DNA of 64,000 nt from Marinobacter sp. X15-166B (GCF_001752365.1 NZ_MEIY01000001.1:1967003-2031002); one strand, 5' to 3'; counted from the first letter of the stretch, positions 33,249 through 43,530 are shown. Numbers and translations: made by a program. The notes: generated by a model from the letters alone, not told the origin.

Positions 33249-34373
33249 ATGAGTAAACGCTCGCAGTTGTCACAGGCGCGGCGGCTGGTCGTCAAGATTG
33301 GCAGTGCCTTGTTAACCAATGATGGGCAGGGGCTGGATGTCCGTGCTCTGGGTGGCTGGGTCGACCAGATTGCAGCGCTCATCGCCGACGGTGTGGAGGT
33401 GGTGGTGGTGTCATCCGGCTCCGTTGCCGAAGGCATGAGCCGGTTGGGCTGGGCGGTTCGGCCGGAGCAGTTGCACGAATTGCAGGCGGCCGCAGCCGTG
33501 GGGCAGATGGGCCTGGTGCAAACCTGGGAGCAGGCGTTTCGGCGTCACGGCCGCCACACCGCGCAAATTCTGTTGACCCACGACGATCTGTCGGATCGCA
33601 AGCGCTACCTCAATGCGCGTGGCACCCTGCGGGCGTTGCTGGATTTTGGGGTGGTGCCCATCGTCAACGAAAACGACACCGTGGCCACGGATGAAATCCG
33701 CTTTGGTGACAACGACACCCTGGGCGCGCTGGTGGCCAATCTGGTGGAGGCCGATGGGCTGATCATTCTTACCGATCAGCTCGGATTGTTTGATAAGGAC
33801 CCCCGAAAACACGCCGATGCAGTACTGATCGATCAGCGCAAGGCCAGCGACGGCGAGTTGGATGTGATGGCCTCGGGTGGGTCGGGCGTCCTGGGTCGTG
33901 GTGGCATGCAGACCAAGGTGCGGGCGGCGCGACTGGCCGCCCGCTCGGGTGCGTTTACGGTGATCGTGGGTGGGCGCATTGAAGGGGTGGTTACCCGCCT
34001 GAAGCAAGGCGAGTCGCTGGGCACCCTGTTATTGCCCGAGCAAGGCCGGATGGCGGCCCGCAAGCAATGGTTGGCCAGTCATCTGAAAACCCGGGGACGG
34101 GTGGTGCTGGATGACGGAGCGGTGCGGGTGTTGTGTCAGGGTGGTCGCAGTCTGCTCCCGGTGGGGGTCCAGTCGGTGTCGGGACAGTTTCAGCGGGGCG
34201 AGATGGTTTCCTGTGTGGATGCCGACGGCAAGGAGGTGGCCAGGGGGCTGGTCAACTACAGTGCGGATGAGGCGCGCGCCATCGCGGGACGCTCAAGCGA
34301 CCGGATTGCCGATGTGCTGGGTTACATCTCCGATGAGGAGATGATTCACCGGGATAACCTGGTGGTGTTGTAA
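33249..34373 (+). CDS. proB: Glutamate 5-kinase
   Basis: ProB performs the first step of proline synthesis. The amino-acid kinase domain has [32 protein letters not shown]-like text ([19 protein letters not shown]) and [19 protein letters not shown] domain follows (about 280-370). With the ATG at 33249 it has 374 residues, the usual size; an in-frame ATG at 33237 overlaps the obgE stop but its GGAG is only two bases away. Confidence 0.96.
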   Translation: MSKRSQLSQARRLVVKIGSALLTNDGQGLDVRALGGWVDQIAALIADGVEVVVVSSGSVAEGMSRLGWAVRPEQLHELQAAAAVGQMGLVQTWEQAFRRHGRHTAQILLTHDDLSDRKRYLNARGTLRALLDFGVVPIVNENDTVATDEIRFGDNDTLGALVANLVEADGLIILTDQLGLFDKDPRKHADAVLIDQRKASDGELDVMASGGSGVLGRGGMQTKVRAARLAARSGAFTVIVGGRIEGVVTRLKQGESLGTLLLPEQGRMAARKQWLASHLKTRGRVVLDDGAVRVLCQGGRSLLPVGVQSVSGQFQRGEMVSCVDADGKEVARGLVNYSADEARAIAGRSSDRIADVLGYISDEEMIHRDNLVVL

Positions 34374-34386
34374 GATTTCCGGACAC

Positions 34387-34420
34387 AAAAAAATCCCGGC
34401 TCCATGAGCCGGGTTTTTTT
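34387..34420. terminator. Bidirectional terminator between proB and rpsT
   Basis: The stem CCCGGCT-CCATG-AGCCGGG is flanked by seven A residues on the left and seven T residues on the right, so it can stop transcripts from both the converging proB and rpsT genes. Confidence 0.92.
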
Positions 34421-34442
34421 GTGCAAGAACAGTCAGCGGCAA

Positions 34443-34712
34443 TCAGGCGCTTTGCAGGGCCTTGATTTTGCTGTTGGTGCGGCTCTTGTAGCGAGCGACC
34501 TTGTTCTTGGGGAAGATGCCTTTGTTGACCATGCTGTCAACGATAGGCTGAGCGGTTTTGAAGGCCGCTTGCGCGCCTTCGTAGTTTCCAGCGTCGATCT
34601 GTGCGCTGACTTTTTTCATGTACGTGCGGGCCATTGAGCGCAGGCTGGCGTTATGCTTGCGGTTCTTCTCGTTCTGGCGTGCGCGTTTTTTGGCTTGCGG
34701 GGTATTTGCCAC
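34443..34712 (-). CDS. rpsT: 30S ribosomal protein S20
   Basis: S20 binds 16S rRNA. The 89-residue basic protein reads ANTPQAKKRARQNEKNRKHN after the initiator and ends SKIKALQSA. The initiator is a GTG at 34712 with AGGAG seven bases upstream. The frame continues without a stop to 34826, but nothing there is conserved. A rare start codon is notable because E. coli rpsT uses UUG and is controlled by its own product at translation. Confidence 0.97.
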   Translation of the reverse strand: MANTPQAKKRARQNEKNRKHNASLRSMARTYMKKVSAQIDAGNYEGAQAAFKTAQPIVDSMVNKGIFPKNKVARYKSRTNSKIKALQSA

Positions 34713-34808
34713 CGTGTAACTCCTGAAAAATCTGAATTCGTTGCTGAAACGATTTGTGCAATCGCGTGCGCGCCCAAAAAACCAACGCGTCTCAATAAAT
34801 GACGCGGA

Positions 34809-34837
34809 ACTATGCCGCCAATGCACGAAAATGTCAA
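34809..34837 (-). promoter_or_regulatory. Promoter for rpsT
   Basis: On the minus strand a perfect TTGACA (34837-34832), 17 bases, then CATAGT (34814-34809). It implies a leader of about 90 bases before the GTG start. Confidence 0.68.
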
Positions 34838-34875
34838 GACGCAGGCGCTATGACTCCTGCTAATTAACAGCCTTG

Positions 34876-34884
34876 TGCTAAACT
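34876..34884 (+). promoter_or_regulatory. Possible extended -10 for murJ
   Basis: TGCTAAACT fits TGn plus a four-of-six -10 hexamer. There is no clear -35. It lies about 83 bases before murJ and is divergent from the rpsT promoter. Confidence 0.4.
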
Positions 34885-34966
34885 CGCCGCGACTCCGTGT
34901 CTTCCGGTGCGATCACGCACTGCAAATACGGCACAACCACCTTCATGACGGATTGCCCGACCCAGT

Positions 34967-36556
34967 ATGCCAGCGGAACCCCATCAATCTCAATCGCAGC
35001 CGCAAAAACCCCCGGTACCGCGTCCACCCGGTCTGCTCCGTTCGTCCGGGGTGGTGGGCATCATGACGCTGCTTTCCCGGGTCCTGGGGTTGGTCCGTGA
35101 CATGGTGATTGCCCGGTATTTCGGTGCCGGCGCCAGCGCCGATGCGTTTTTTGTGGCCTTCAAGATTCCCAATTTTCTGCGGCGGCTGTTCGCCGAAGGC
35201 GCCTTTTCCCAGGCCTTTATACCCGTGCTTTCCTCCTATCGTGAGCGGGGTTCTGTGGATGACGTGCGGCGCCTCGTCAATGCGGTGTCCGGTACGCTGG
35301 GGCTGGTGCTGTTGGGGGTGACCCTGGTCGCCATGCTGGGGGCGCCGGTGTTGACCGGCTTGTTCGCCCCCGGGTTCATCGGGGATGACACCAGGTTCAC
35401 CCTGACCAGCGAGATGCTGCGCATCACCTTTCCTTATTTGTTGCTGATTTCGCTGACCGCCTTTGCCGGCTCGATCCTCAACAGTTACGACCGCTTTGCG
35501 GTGCCAGCGTTTACCCCGGTGCTGCTGAATCTGGCCATGATCTGTGCCGCAGTGTTTCTGTCGCCGCTGCTGGACACGCCGATTCTGGCGCTGGCCTGGG
35601 GGGTGTTTATTGCCGGAGCCTTGCAGCTGTTTTTCCAGTTGCCGTTTTTAATGCGGCTGGGGTTGCTGCCCCGGCCCAGGGTGGACTACCGGCACGAGGG
35701 TGTCCGGCGGGTGATGACGCTGATGGTGCCGGCCTTGTTTGGGGTGTCGGTCAGTCAGCTCAACCTGTTGCTGGATACGGTGCTCGCTTCTCTGTTGGAG
35801 ACCGGCAGCGTGTCCTGGCTGTATTACTCCGACCGTCTGTCGGAGCTTCCCCTGGGGGTGTTCGGCATCGCCATCGCCACGGTGATACTGCCGCACCTGT
35901 CCCGCAAGCATGCAGCGGAGTCGGTCGACGAGTTTGCCGGGACGCTCGACTGGGCGGTGCGCGCGGTGTTGCTGATCGGGCTGCCGGCGGCGCTTGCGCT
36001 GGCATTGCTGGCGGGACCGCTGATCGCCACTCTGTTCCATTATGGCGAGGTGAGCGATCACGACGTGGTCATGTCCGCGGGCAGCCTGCGGGCCTATTCG
36101 GCGGGCTTGTTGGCGTTCATGCTGATCAAGGTGCTGGCCCCCGGGTATTTTGCCCGTCAGGACACCCGTACGCCGGTGCGCATCGGCATTATTGCCATGG
36201 TGGCCAACATGGTGTTTAACTTGCTGCTGATTGTGCCGCTGGCCCACGTGGGGTTGGCGTTAGCGACCTCCCTGTCGGCCTGGCTGAATACCTTTCTGTT
36301 GTGGCGGGGGTTGGCGAAAGAGGGCGCCTGGCGGGCGAAGCCGGGCTGGGGACGCTTTTTGCTGCAGCTACTGGCTGCCAATGCGGCACTGATCGCCGTT
36401 GTGGTGTATTTGCAGCGACCGCTGGGCCATTGGTTGGCCGTGGGCGGGCTGCAGCGGGTGGCCGACATGACGGTGCTGGTGGTGGCCGGCGTGGTTGTTT
36501 ACTTCCTGGTGTTGGCGGTAACCGGTGTGCGGATAAGACATTTCCGCCACAGGTAA
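34967..36556 (+). CDS. murJ: Lipid II flippase MurJ
   Basis: MurJ is a MOP-superfamily flippase that moves lipid II across the inner membrane. After a Pro/Gln-rich N-terminus the family start GIMTLLSRVLGLVRDMVIAR follows, then ADAFFVAFKIPNFLRRLFAE and FSQAFIPVL. About 14 membrane helices are expected over 529 residues. The ATG at 34967 gives a cytoplasmic tail about 30 residues longer than usual, so a later start is possible. The murJ-ribF-ileS-lspA-fkpB-ispH order is typical. Confidence 0.95.
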   Translation: MPAEPHQSQSQPQKPPVPRPPGLLRSSGVVGIMTLLSRVLGLVRDMVIARYFGAGASADAFFVAFKIPNFLRRLFAEGAFSQAFIPVLSSYRERGSVDDVRRLVNAVSGTLGLVLLGVTLVAMLGAPVLTGLFAPGFIGDDTRFTLTSEMLRITFPYLLLISLTAFAGSILNSYDRFAVPAFTPVLLNLAMICAAVFLSPLLDTPILALAWGVFIAGALQLFFQLPFLMRLGLLPRPRVDYRHEGVRRVMTLMVPALFGVSVSQLNLLLDTVLASLLETGSVSWLYYSDRLSELPLGVFGIAIATVILPHLSRKHAAESVDEFAGTLDWAVRAVLLIGLPAALALALLAGPLIATLFHYGEVSDHDVVMSAGSLRAYSAGLLAFMLIKVLAPGYFARQDTRTPVRIGIIAMVANMVFNLLLIVPLAHVGLALATSLSAWLNTFLLWRGLAKEGAWRAKPGWGRFLLQLLAANAALIAVVVYLQRPLGHWLAVGGLQRVADMTVLVVAGVVVYFLVLAVTGVRIRHFRHR

Positions 36557-36615
36557 GGTACAATCGCGAGCCTTGGTGTTTATTTTATCTACAGGACAAA
36601 GAGGGTGCGCGCTTC

Positions 36616-37566
36616 ATGCGGCTGATAAGAGGGCTGACCAACCTGCGGTGGCTGTCTCGGCAGGCGGTTTCTCCATTAGCTCAGGGGTGCGTGGCCACCA
36701 TCGGTAATTTTGACGGGGTTCATGTTGGTCACCAAACCATTATTGAACAGGTCAAGGATCGCGCTGCGGCCAGGAATTTACCCGCTGTTGCGGTTATTTT
36801 CGAGCCCCAGCCCCGTGAATTTTTCCAGGGTGCGGACGCTCCGCCCCGGTTGACCGCCTTTCGGCAGAAGTTTCGGGCCTTGCTGGCCGCAGGGATCGAT
36901 CTCGTGGTCTGTCTGAAGTTCGACGAACACTTCCGCAGCTACACCGGTATGGAATTCATCAACGAATTGTTGATCGAGGGATTGGCGGTCAAGCACCTGG
37001 TGGTCGGCGATGATTTCCGCTTTGGGTGTGACCGATCCGGAGACTTTTCCTTGCTGGAAACCGTCGGTGACAGCATGGGGTTCAGTGTCGAAAACACCCG
37101 CACCGTGTTGGTCGACGGCGAACGGGTGAGCAGTACCCGGGTGCGCCGGGTGTTGGCCGAGAACGACCTGGCCGCGGCCCGCGCCCTGCTGGGGCGACCC
37201 TATGCCATTGAAGGCAAAGTCGTGTATGGGCGCCAGTTAGGCCGGCAGTTGGACGCACCAACGGCCAACATACTGCTGAAAAAAATGCCGCCCCTGCGCG
37301 GCGTCTACGTGGTGTCAGTGGAACTGGCCCATGGCGATGCGCACCACGGCGTCGCCAATATAGGTCTGCGGCCCACGGTGGATGGCCGCCAACCCGCGCT
37401 GGAAGTGCACCTGTTCGACTTTACTGGCAGACTGTACGGCCAGCGAATTCGGGTAACGTTTAAACACCCGCTGCGCGATGAGCAAAAATTTGAGTCCGTC
37501 GAGGCGCTCAAGACTCGGATCGCACAAGATTTTCAAAACGCCAGAGCATGGCTGAATGGCCGCTAG
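36616..37566 (+). CDS. ribF: Bifunctional riboflavin kinase/FAD synthetase
   Basis: RibF makes FMN and then FAD. The N-terminal nucleotidyltransferase has ATIGNFDGVHVGHQTII and the C-terminal kinase has GRQLGRQLDAPTANI and GVYVVSVEL. With the ATG at 36616 (AGAGGG upstream) it has 316 residues. The frame runs open much further upstream into murJ, but that part is a shadow. Confidence 0.96.
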   Translation: MRLIRGLTNLRWLSRQAVSPLAQGCVATIGNFDGVHVGHQTIIEQVKDRAAARNLPAVAVIFEPQPREFFQGADAPPRLTAFRQKFRALLAAGIDLVVCLKFDEHFRSYTGMEFINELLIEGLAVKHLVVGDDFRFGCDRSGDFSLLETVGDSMGFSVENTRTVLVDGERVSSTRVRRVLAENDLAAARALLGRPYAIEGKVVYGRQLGRQLDAPTANILLKKMPPLRGVYVVSVELAHGDAHHGVANIGLRPTVDGRQPALEVHLFDFTGRLYGQRIRVTFKHPLRDEQKFESVEALKTRIAQDFQNARAWLNGR

Positions 37567-37653
37567 GGCGCAGCGCATTGACCGCCGGTGAGCGGCTAAC
37601 GACTGCCGGCCAAGCCATGTTGACTGAACGACAAAGAGCACCCACAGGTACCC

Positions 37654-40473
37654 ATGAGCGACTACAAGCATACCCTGAATCTACCTGAAACCGCCTTTCC
37701 CATGCGCGGCAATCTGGCCAAGCGTGAACCGGCCATGCTGAAACGCTGGCAGGATATGGACGTCTACGGCAATTTGCGCAAGCAGCGCGAAGGCCGTGAA
37801 AAGTTCATTCTGCACGACGGCCCTCCGTACGCGAACGGCAGCATTCACATTGGTCACGCGGTCAACAAGATTCTCAAGGACATGATCGTCAAGTCCCGCA
37901 GTTTTATGGGTTACGACGCGCCCTATGTCCCGGGTTGGGATTGCCATGGTCTGCCCATCGAACACAAGGTCGAGCAGAAAATCGGTAAGGCCGGGGTCAA
38001 GGTGGATTACAAGACGTTCCGCCAGGCCTGTCGCGATTACGCCAGCGAACAGATTGCCGGGCAGATGGCCGATTTCGTCCGGCTGGGTGTGATGGGCGAA
38101 TGGGACAAGCCTTACCTGACCATGGACCCGAAAGTGGAAGCGGGAATTGTGCGGGCTCTCGGTAAAATTGTGCAGGCCGGACACCTGGTGCGCGGTTTCA
38201 AACCGGTGTACTGGAGCGTTGTGGGGCAGTCGGCGCTGGCCGAGGCCGAAGTGGAATATCAGGATAAAGTCTCCACCCAGGTCGACGTGCGCTTCACCCT
38301 GGTGGAACCGGACAAGGCGCTGGCCGCTTTTGATGGCCCGTCGGGCCGCGGTGACGTGTCCATTGTTATCTGGACCACCACGCCCTGGACCATCCCGGCC
38401 AACCAGGCGGTCTCCGTGCACGCCGAGCTTGCATACGCGCTCGTGCAACTGGATGCCGGTGAGGGCGCCGAACGCATGATTTTGGCCGCCGACATGGTCG
38501 ACGACATCATGGCGCGTTGGCAGGTGACCGAGTTTGAGGTGTTGGCAACGTGCCGCGGCGCCGCGCTCGAGCATCTGGCGCTTCACCACCCACTGTACGA
38601 CAAGCAGGTGCCGGTGGTGCTGGGTGAGCATGTGTCGACCGACGCGGGTACCGGAGCGGTGCATACCGCCCCCGACCACGGGATGGAAGATTTCGAGGTG
38701 GGACAGGCCTACGGCATCGGTACCCTGAGTCTGGTGCAGGCCGACGGCACCTATACCTCGGCGGCCGGCGAATTTGCCGGTGTGCATGTGTACAAGGCCG
38801 ATGAGCCGGTGTGTGCCGCGCTGACCCGCGCGGGCAAGCTGGTGCGCTCTGAAAAATTCAGCCACAGTTACCCCCATTGCTGGCGCACCAAAACCCCGCT
38901 GATTTACCGGGCCACGCCGCAATGGTTCATCAGTATGGACCAGAAAAATCTGCGCGCCGACGCGCTGGAGGCGATCCAGGGGGTGCGCTGGGTGCCCGGC
39001 TGGGGCAAGAATCGCATCGAGGCGATGATCGAGCAGTCTCCCGACTGGTGTATTTCCCGCCAGCGCACCTGGGGCGTCCCGATTACCCTGTTTATCCACA
39101 AAGAAACCCAGGAACTGCACCCGGACACCAGCGCACTGATCGAAAAGGTGGCGCAGCAGATTGAAGTCGATGGTATCGACGCCTGGTATGAACTGGATGC
39201 CACCGAATTGTTGGGGGCCGATGCCGCTCACTACGACAAGGTGACCGACACCCTCGACGTGTGGTTTGATTCCGGGGTCACCCACGAGGCGGTGTTGCGG
39301 CCGCGACCGGACCTGGGTCAGTTCCCGGCCGACATGTATCTGGAGGGTTCCGACCAGCACCGGGGCTGGTTCCAGTCGTCGCTGAAAACCTCCATTGCCA
39401 TGAACGGCGTCGCCCCCTACAGGCAGGTACTGACCCACGGCTTTACCGTGGACGGTCAGGGGCGCAAGATGTCCAAGTCCCTCGGCAATGTCATCGCTCC
39501 CCAGGAAGTGATGAATGAGCTGGGCGCAGACATTCTGCGCCTGTGGGTCTCGGCCACCGATTACAGCGGCGAGATGACGGTGTCCAAAGACATCCTGCGA
39601 CAGGCGGCCGACGGTTACCGGCGCATCCGCAACACCGCCCGGTTCCTGCTGAGCAACCTCACCGGTTTCGAGCCGGCGGAGCACCAGGTGGCGCCGGAAA
39701 ACATGCTGTCCCTGGATCGCTGGATGGTCGACCGCGCCCTGCGCCTGCAGGAAGAGCTGCACCAGGATTACCAGAATTACGATTTCCTGCGCATCTATCA
39801 GAAGCTGTACAGCTTCTGTGAAGCCACTCTGGGTGGTTTTTACCTGGACATCATCAAAGACCGTCAGTACACCACTCAGGCCGACAGCCTGGCGCGGCGT
39901 TCCTGTCAGACCGCCCTGTACCACGTGGCAGAAGCGCTGGTGCGCTGGATCGCGCCCATTCTGAGCTTTACCGCCGACGAAATCTGGCAGCACCTGCCGG
40001 GCGAGCGTGGCGACACCGTATTTTACGAAACCTGGTACGCCGGCCTGACCGCGCTGCCCGACGATGAAGCCAAGGGACGGGAGTATTGGGGGCGTTTGCA
40101 GAGCGTTAAAGACGCGGTCAACAAGTGCCTGGAAGACGCCCGCGGCCGGGGCGAAATCAAAGGTTCCCTCAGCGCCGAAGTCACCCTGTATTGCGACGAC
40201 GAGCTGACCGCAGACCTGACCCGGTTGGGCGAAGAACTGCGCTTTGTGCTGATCACCTCGGAGGCCGGGGTCAAGCCGCTGGCCGAGGCCGGTGACGCCG
40301 CCAGCACCGGTTACCCGGGCCTGAAAGTAAGGGTGACCGCCACCGAAAAAACCAAGTGTGAGCGCTGCTGGCATCATCGCAGCGATGTGGGCGCGGTGGA
40401 GACCTATCCGGATCTGTGTGGGCGCTGCATCAGCAACGTGGAAGGCGCGGGCGAGACCCGTGCCTTTGCCTGA
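37654..40473 (+). CDS. ileS: Isoleucyl-tRNA synthetase
   Basis: A class I synthetase of 939 residues. The HIGH motif is at 65-68 in [14 protein letters not shown] and the KMSKS loop at 605-609. The editing domain has [13 protein letters not shown] and [19 protein letters not shown] text, and the C-terminal zinc finger has CERCWHHR ... LCGRC. These features fit the bacterial, mupirocin-sensitive type. The last base of its stop is the first base of lspA. Confidence 0.98.
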   Translation: MSDYKHTLNLPETAFPMRGNLAKREPAMLKRWQDMDVYGNLRKQREGREKFILHDGPPYANGSIHIGHAVNKILKDMIVKSRSFMGYDAPYVPGWDCHGLPIEHKVEQKIGKAGVKVDYKTFRQACRDYASEQIAGQMADFVRLGVMGEWDKPYLTMDPKVEAGIVRALGKIVQAGHLVRGFKPVYWSVVGQSALAEAEVEYQDKVSTQVDVRFTLVEPDKALAAFDGPSGRGDVSIVIWTTTPWTIPANQAVSVHAELAYALVQLDAGEGAERMILAADMVDDIMARWQVTEFEVLATCRGAALEHLALHHPLYDKQVPVVLGEHVSTDAGTGAVHTAPDHGMEDFEVGQAYGIGTLSLVQADGTYTSAAGEFAGVHVYKADEPVCAALTRAGKLVRSEKFSHSYPHCWRTKTPLIYRATPQWFISMDQKNLRADALEAIQGVRWVPGWGKNRIEAMIEQSPDWCISRQRTWGVPITLFIHKETQELHPDTSALIEKVAQQIEVDGIDAWYELDATELLGADAAHYDKVTDTLDVWFDSGVTHEAVLRPRPDLGQFPADMYLEGSDQHRGWFQSSLKTSIAMNGVAPYRQVLTHGFTVDGQGRKMSKSLGNVIAPQEVMNELGADILRLWVSATDYSGEMTVSKDILRQAADGYRRIRNTARFLLSNLTGFEPAEHQVAPENMLSLDRWMVDRALRLQEELHQDYQNYDFLRIYQKLYSFCEATLGGFYLDIIKDRQYTTQADSLARRSCQTALYHVAEALVRWIAPILSFTADEIWQHLPGERGDTVFYETWYAGLTALPDDEAKGREYWGRLQSVKDAVNKCLEDARGRGEIKGSLSAEVTLYCDDELTADLTRLGEELRFVLITSEAGVKPLAEAGDAASTGYPGLKVRVTATEKTKCERCWHHRSDVGAVETYPDLCGRCISNVEGAGETRAFA

Positions 40474-40988
40474 TGGACGCCACCATGACCGACGTTAAGG
40501 CCGGTGGCTCCATGCTGCGCTGGCTCTGGCTGACGGCCCTGGTGGTGATCGCCGATCTGACCACCAAGGCACTGGCCACGGCGTCCCTGGTGTACGCCCA
40601 GCCGGTACCGGTGATGCCGTCGTTCAACCTGACCCTGCTGCACAACACCGGGGCGGCGTTCAGTTTCCTCGCCGGGGCGGCGGGTTGGCAGCGCTGGTTT
40701 TTTATCGCACTGGCCGTGGGAGTCAGCATCGGTCTGGTGGCCTGGCTGCGCACCCTGCAACGGCACGAAACCTGGACCGCCGTCGCCGTTGCGCTGATTC
40801 TCGGCGGTGCCCTCGGAAACCTGTACGACCGGGTCATGCACGGTTACGTGGTCGATTTTTTGCACTTTTATTGGCAGAACCACCATTTTCCCGCGTTCAA
40901 TCTGGCCGATGTGGCCATCACCGTCGGGGCGGCAATGATGATTCTGGACGTATTCCGCAAACCCTCCGCAGCCGCAGGAAAGGAGTAA
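40473..40988 (+). CDS. lspA: Lipoprotein signal peptidase (signal peptidase II)
   Basis: LspA is an aspartyl membrane protease that cleaves prolipoproteins after lipidation; PilP, BamD and the DUF2057-like protein in this window would be clients. Family motifs are LLHNTGAAFSFL, GALGNLYDRVMHGYVVDF (first catalytic Asp) and FNLADVAITVG (second catalytic Asp), with four membrane helices. The ATG at 40473 overlaps the ileS stop; the ATG at 40485 is the alternative. Confidence 0.96.
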   Translation: MDATMTDVKAGGSMLRWLWLTALVVIADLTTKALATASLVYAQPVPVMPSFNLTLLHNTGAAFSFLAGAAGWQRWFFIALAVGVSIGLVAWLRTLQRHETWTAVAVALILGGALGNLYDRVMHGYVVDFLHFYWQNHHFPAFNLADVAITVGAAMMILDVFRKPSAAAGKE

Positions 40989-40997
40989 CAGTTACCC

Positions 40998-41450
40998 ATG
41001 AGCGGACTTTCAATTGATCAGGGCACCCGCGTCACCTTGCACTTTGCCCTCAAATTTACCGACGGTCAGGTGGTTGATTCGACCTTTGACAAGGCGCCAG
41101 CGGTGCTGGAAATAGGCGATGACAACCTGCCGGAAAATTTCGAGGCCTACCTGATGGGGCTGCAGGCCGGGGACCAGGCCAGCTTTGAGGTGCCGCCCGA
41201 GAAAGGCTTCGGACAGAGCAACCCCAATAACGTGCAAACCTTCAAGCGTTCGGAATTCAGTGCGGATATGGTGCTGGAACCCGGGGTGGTGATTTCCTTT
41301 GCCGACGCCCGTCAAAGCGAGCTGCCCGGAGTGGTCAGCCGGGTGGAAGGCGATGAGGTGGAAGTGGATTTCAATCATCCGCTGGCCGGACGTACACTGG
41401 TATTTGAAGTCAAGATCATTCAGGTGGAGTTGGCGCAGCCAGCCCACTGA
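40998..41450 (+). CDS. fkpB: FKBP-type peptidyl-prolyl isomerase, SlyD/FkpB type
   Basis: The 150-residue FKBP has VTLHFALKFTDGQVVDSTF at the start, an insert-in-flap region around QAGDQASFEVPPEKGFG, and a C-terminal NHPLAGRTLVFEVKII. It lacks the His-rich tail of SlyD, which fits FkpB (SlpA). It is conserved between lspA and ispH. Confidence 0.94.
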   Translation: MSGLSIDQGTRVTLHFALKFTDGQVVDSTFDKAPAVLEIGDDNLPENFEAYLMGLQAGDQASFEVPPEKGFGQSNPNNVQTFKRSEFSADMVLEPGVVISFADARQSELPGVVSRVEGDEVEVDFNHPLAGRTLVFEVKIIQVELAQPAH

Positions 41451-41474
41451 TTCCGATAACACAGGCAGGCTATT

Positions 41475-42425
41475 ATGCAGATTCGACTCGCTAACCCCCG
41501 TGGATTCTGTGCCGGTGTAGACCGCGCCATCGAAATCGTCAATCGGGCGCTGGAGGTCTTCGGTGCCCCCATTTACGTGCGTCACGAAGTGGTGCACAAC
41601 CGCTACGTGGTGGATGATCTGCGCAACCGCGGGGCGGTGTTTGTCGATGAACTGACCGAGGTGCCCGACGACCATCTGGTGATTTTCAGCGCCCACGGCG
41701 TTTCCCAGGCGGTGCAGAACGAAGCCGCCCGTCGGGGCTTGAAGGTGTTTGACGCCACCTGTCCGCTGGTCACCAAGGTGCACATGGAAGTGATGCGCTT
41801 CAGCCGGGATGGCCGCGAATGCGTACTGATCGGTCACCACGGCCACCCTGAAGTGGAAGGTACCATGGGCCAGTACGACCACAGTACCGGTGGCGACATC
41901 TACCTGGTGGAAAACGAGCGCGATGTGGAGACCCTGGAAGTCAAAGACCCGTCCCGACTGGCGTACGTAACCCAGACTACCTTGTCCATGGACGACACCG
42001 CCCGGGTCATCGATGCTTTGCGGGCGCGTTTCCCCAAAATCGAAGGCCCCCGCAAAGACGACATCTGCTACGCCACCCAGAATCGCCAGGACGCCGTCAA
42101 ACAACTGGCCGGCGACTGCGATCTGATGCTGGTGGTCGGTTCCCCCAACAGCTCCAACTCCAACCGGCTGCGGGAGCTGGCCGAGCGCATGGGTACCCCC
42201 GCCTACCTGATCGACGAAGCCGCGCAGATTGATCCGCAATGGCTCGACGGCAAAACCTCCGTCGGCGTCACCGCCGGCGCTTCCGCGCCGGAAGTGCTGG
42301 TCAACGACGTCATCAACCGCCTGCGTGAGCTGGGTGGAGACGAACCCGAGGAGATCGCCGGCCGGGAAGAAAACATCGTGTTTTCAATGCCGAAGGAACT
42401 GCGGATTAACACTGTAAATCTTTAA
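41475..42425 (+). CDS. ispH: 4-hydroxy-3-methylbut-2-enyl diphosphate reductase
   Basis: IspH is the last MEP-pathway enzyme and makes IPP and DMAPP. The three [4Fe-4S] cysteines are at C12 ([12 protein letters not shown]), C96 ([12 protein letters not shown]) and C198 (ICYATQNRQ), matching C12, C96 and C197 of E. coli. Further motifs are [11 protein letters not shown] and [11 protein letters not shown]. At 316 residues the length is normal. No terminator is visible after it. Confidence 0.98.
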   Translation: MQIRLANPRGFCAGVDRAIEIVNRALEVFGAPIYVRHEVVHNRYVVDDLRNRGAVFVDELTEVPDDHLVIFSAHGVSQAVQNEAARRGLKVFDATCPLVTKVHMEVMRFSRDGRECVLIGHHGHPEVEGTMGQYDHSTGGDIYLVENERDVETLEVKDPSRLAYVTQTTLSMDDTARVIDALRARFPKIEGPRKDDICYATQNRQDAVKQLAGDCDLMLVVGSPNSSNSNRLRELAERMGTPAYLIDEAAQIDPQWLDGKTSVGVTAGASAPEVLVNDVINRLRELGGDEPEEIAGREENIVFSMPKELRINTVNL

Positions 42426-42488
42426 TGCCCCTCGCCTTTGTAACCGTGTTTCATCCAGCTTCAGTCTGTGATGGGTTTCACGTTTCCG

Positions 42489-42556
42489 CAAGTGATCCTG
42501 CCACTTGTCTTTAGACGCGAACCGCTCATCGTCTTGGCATAGATCCGATGAGCGGT
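42489..42556 (+). promoter_or_regulatory. Inverted repeats upstream of minor-pilin cassette 1
   Basis: A 6-bp repeat CAAGTG / CACTTG (42489-42507) is followed by a perfect 11-bp repeat, ACCGCTCATCG (42521-42531) with CGATGAGCGGT (42546-42556). Its 14-base loop contains TTGGCA, a possible -35. No T run follows, so it is unlikely to be a terminator. It could be an operator or a leader hairpin for the cassette, whose first gene starts 39 bases later. Confidence 0.55.
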
Positions 42557-42595
42557 GCTGGTTATCGTCTCCCTATCTTTTTCGGAAGTGAGTGT

Positions 42596-43093
42596 ATGTC
42601 CATAAAAAGGCAAATCTTCGGTTTTACCCTGGTCGAATTGATGGTCACCTTGGCCCTGGTCGGGGTGGTCGCAGCATTTGCTGTCCCTTCGTTTTCGACA
42701 ATGATCGCCAACAACCGTCTGGTGAGCGCTTCCAACGATATTGTCGGTGTATTGAACTACGCGCGAAGTGAAGCGGTAAAGTCGGGACGTCAAGTGATCG
42801 TGAGTCCGACGGATGGCGTTGATTGGACCAATGGTATGAGCGTCTGGGTGGATCGCAATGCCAACGGTTCCATGCAGGCGTCTGAGGAATTACGCCGGAC
42901 CACTGGGGGGACCGGGGCGGTGAGCATTACCTCCTCATCGCCCAGTTTTTCGTTTACCGGAAATGGACTCCTGCCCACCGGCTCCGTGGCTGTGACGATT
43001 CAGGTATGCGATGGACGCGGTGGCGAGCCGGGCAGCTCTATAACAATTACCCTGGGTGGGCGTATTCGCTCGGAGGCCCTGACATGCGCATAG
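42596..43093 (+). CDS. fimT: Minor pilin FimT/GspH family, cassette 1
   Basis: This is a prepilin-like protein with leader MSIKRQIFG, then FTLVELMV with the Glu at +5 and a hydrophobic helix to about residue 40. The 165-residue protein has a GspH-type beta domain. Residues 86-97 (DRNANGSMQASE) form a complete EF-hand-like calcium loop, and two cysteines lie near the C-terminus. GGAAG precedes the ATG. It opens cassette 1 and overlaps pilV by ten bases. Confidence 0.88.
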   Translation: MSIKRQIFGFTLVELMVTLALVGVVAAFAVPSFSTMIANNRLVSASNDIVGVLNYARSEAVKSGRQVIVSPTDGVDWTNGMSVWVDRNANGSMQASEELRRTTGGTGAVSITSSSPSFSFTGNGLLPTGSVAVTIQVCDGRGGEPGSSITITLGGRIRSEALTCA

Positions 43094-43530
43094 CAACAGC
43101 TTATACCCAGAGTGCGCGTCGTGAAAGTGGCTTCACGATGATTGAAATTCTCGTGGCGATGATCATTCTTGCCATCGGGCTGCTTGGCGTGGCCGGGATG
43201 CAGGCCTGGTCATTGAAGCAGGGCGGAAACTCCGGCATCCGCTCCCTTGTAACCATGCACGCGTACGACTTGTCAGAAAGGATGCGGGCGGAATCAGATG
43301 ATCTTACCGTTTTCGAGAAGACATCATCCGCAACCTGTGAAGATTGTCACCCCAAATTGAGTGCCTGGCAAACCCGTTTGCTTGAAGACGTGCCTACTGC
43401 CGTGACAGCAGTGGATGTAACCACCAATGCCAATCTTGCATTTGCGGAAATTACCGTGGATTGGACAGAACGGGGTATGGGCAATGATGCACTTGCCCAA
43501 AGTTATACCTTGTATGTGAGGCTGAGATGA
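43084..43530 (+). CDS. pilV: Minor pilin PilV, cassette 1
   Basis: The leader MRIATAYTQSARRESG is followed by FTMIEILVAMIILAIGLLG and GMQAWSLK, the usual PilV block. It has 148 residues and a Cys pair in TCEDCHP. GGAGG lies seven bases before the ATG and decides the start over the longer open frame. It overlaps pilW by four bases. PilV helps nucleate the pilus and recruit PilY1. Confidence 0.9.
   Translation: MRIATAYTQSARRESGFTMIEILVAMIILAIGLLGVAGMQAWSLKQGGNSGIRSLVTMHAYDLSERMRAESDDLTVFEKTSSATCEDCHPKLSAWQTRLLEDVPTAVTAVDVTTNANLAFAEITVDWTERGMGNDALAQSYTLYVRLR

Noticed and set aside
37681..40377. 898-codon frame antisense to ileS
   Set aside because: It has the same low-complexity shadow composition, and it lies fully within a well-supported isoleucyl-tRNA synthetase.
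42521..42556. Intrinsic terminator for ispH
   Set aside because: The stem is strong, but no T run follows and the loop is long; a regulatory role is more likely.
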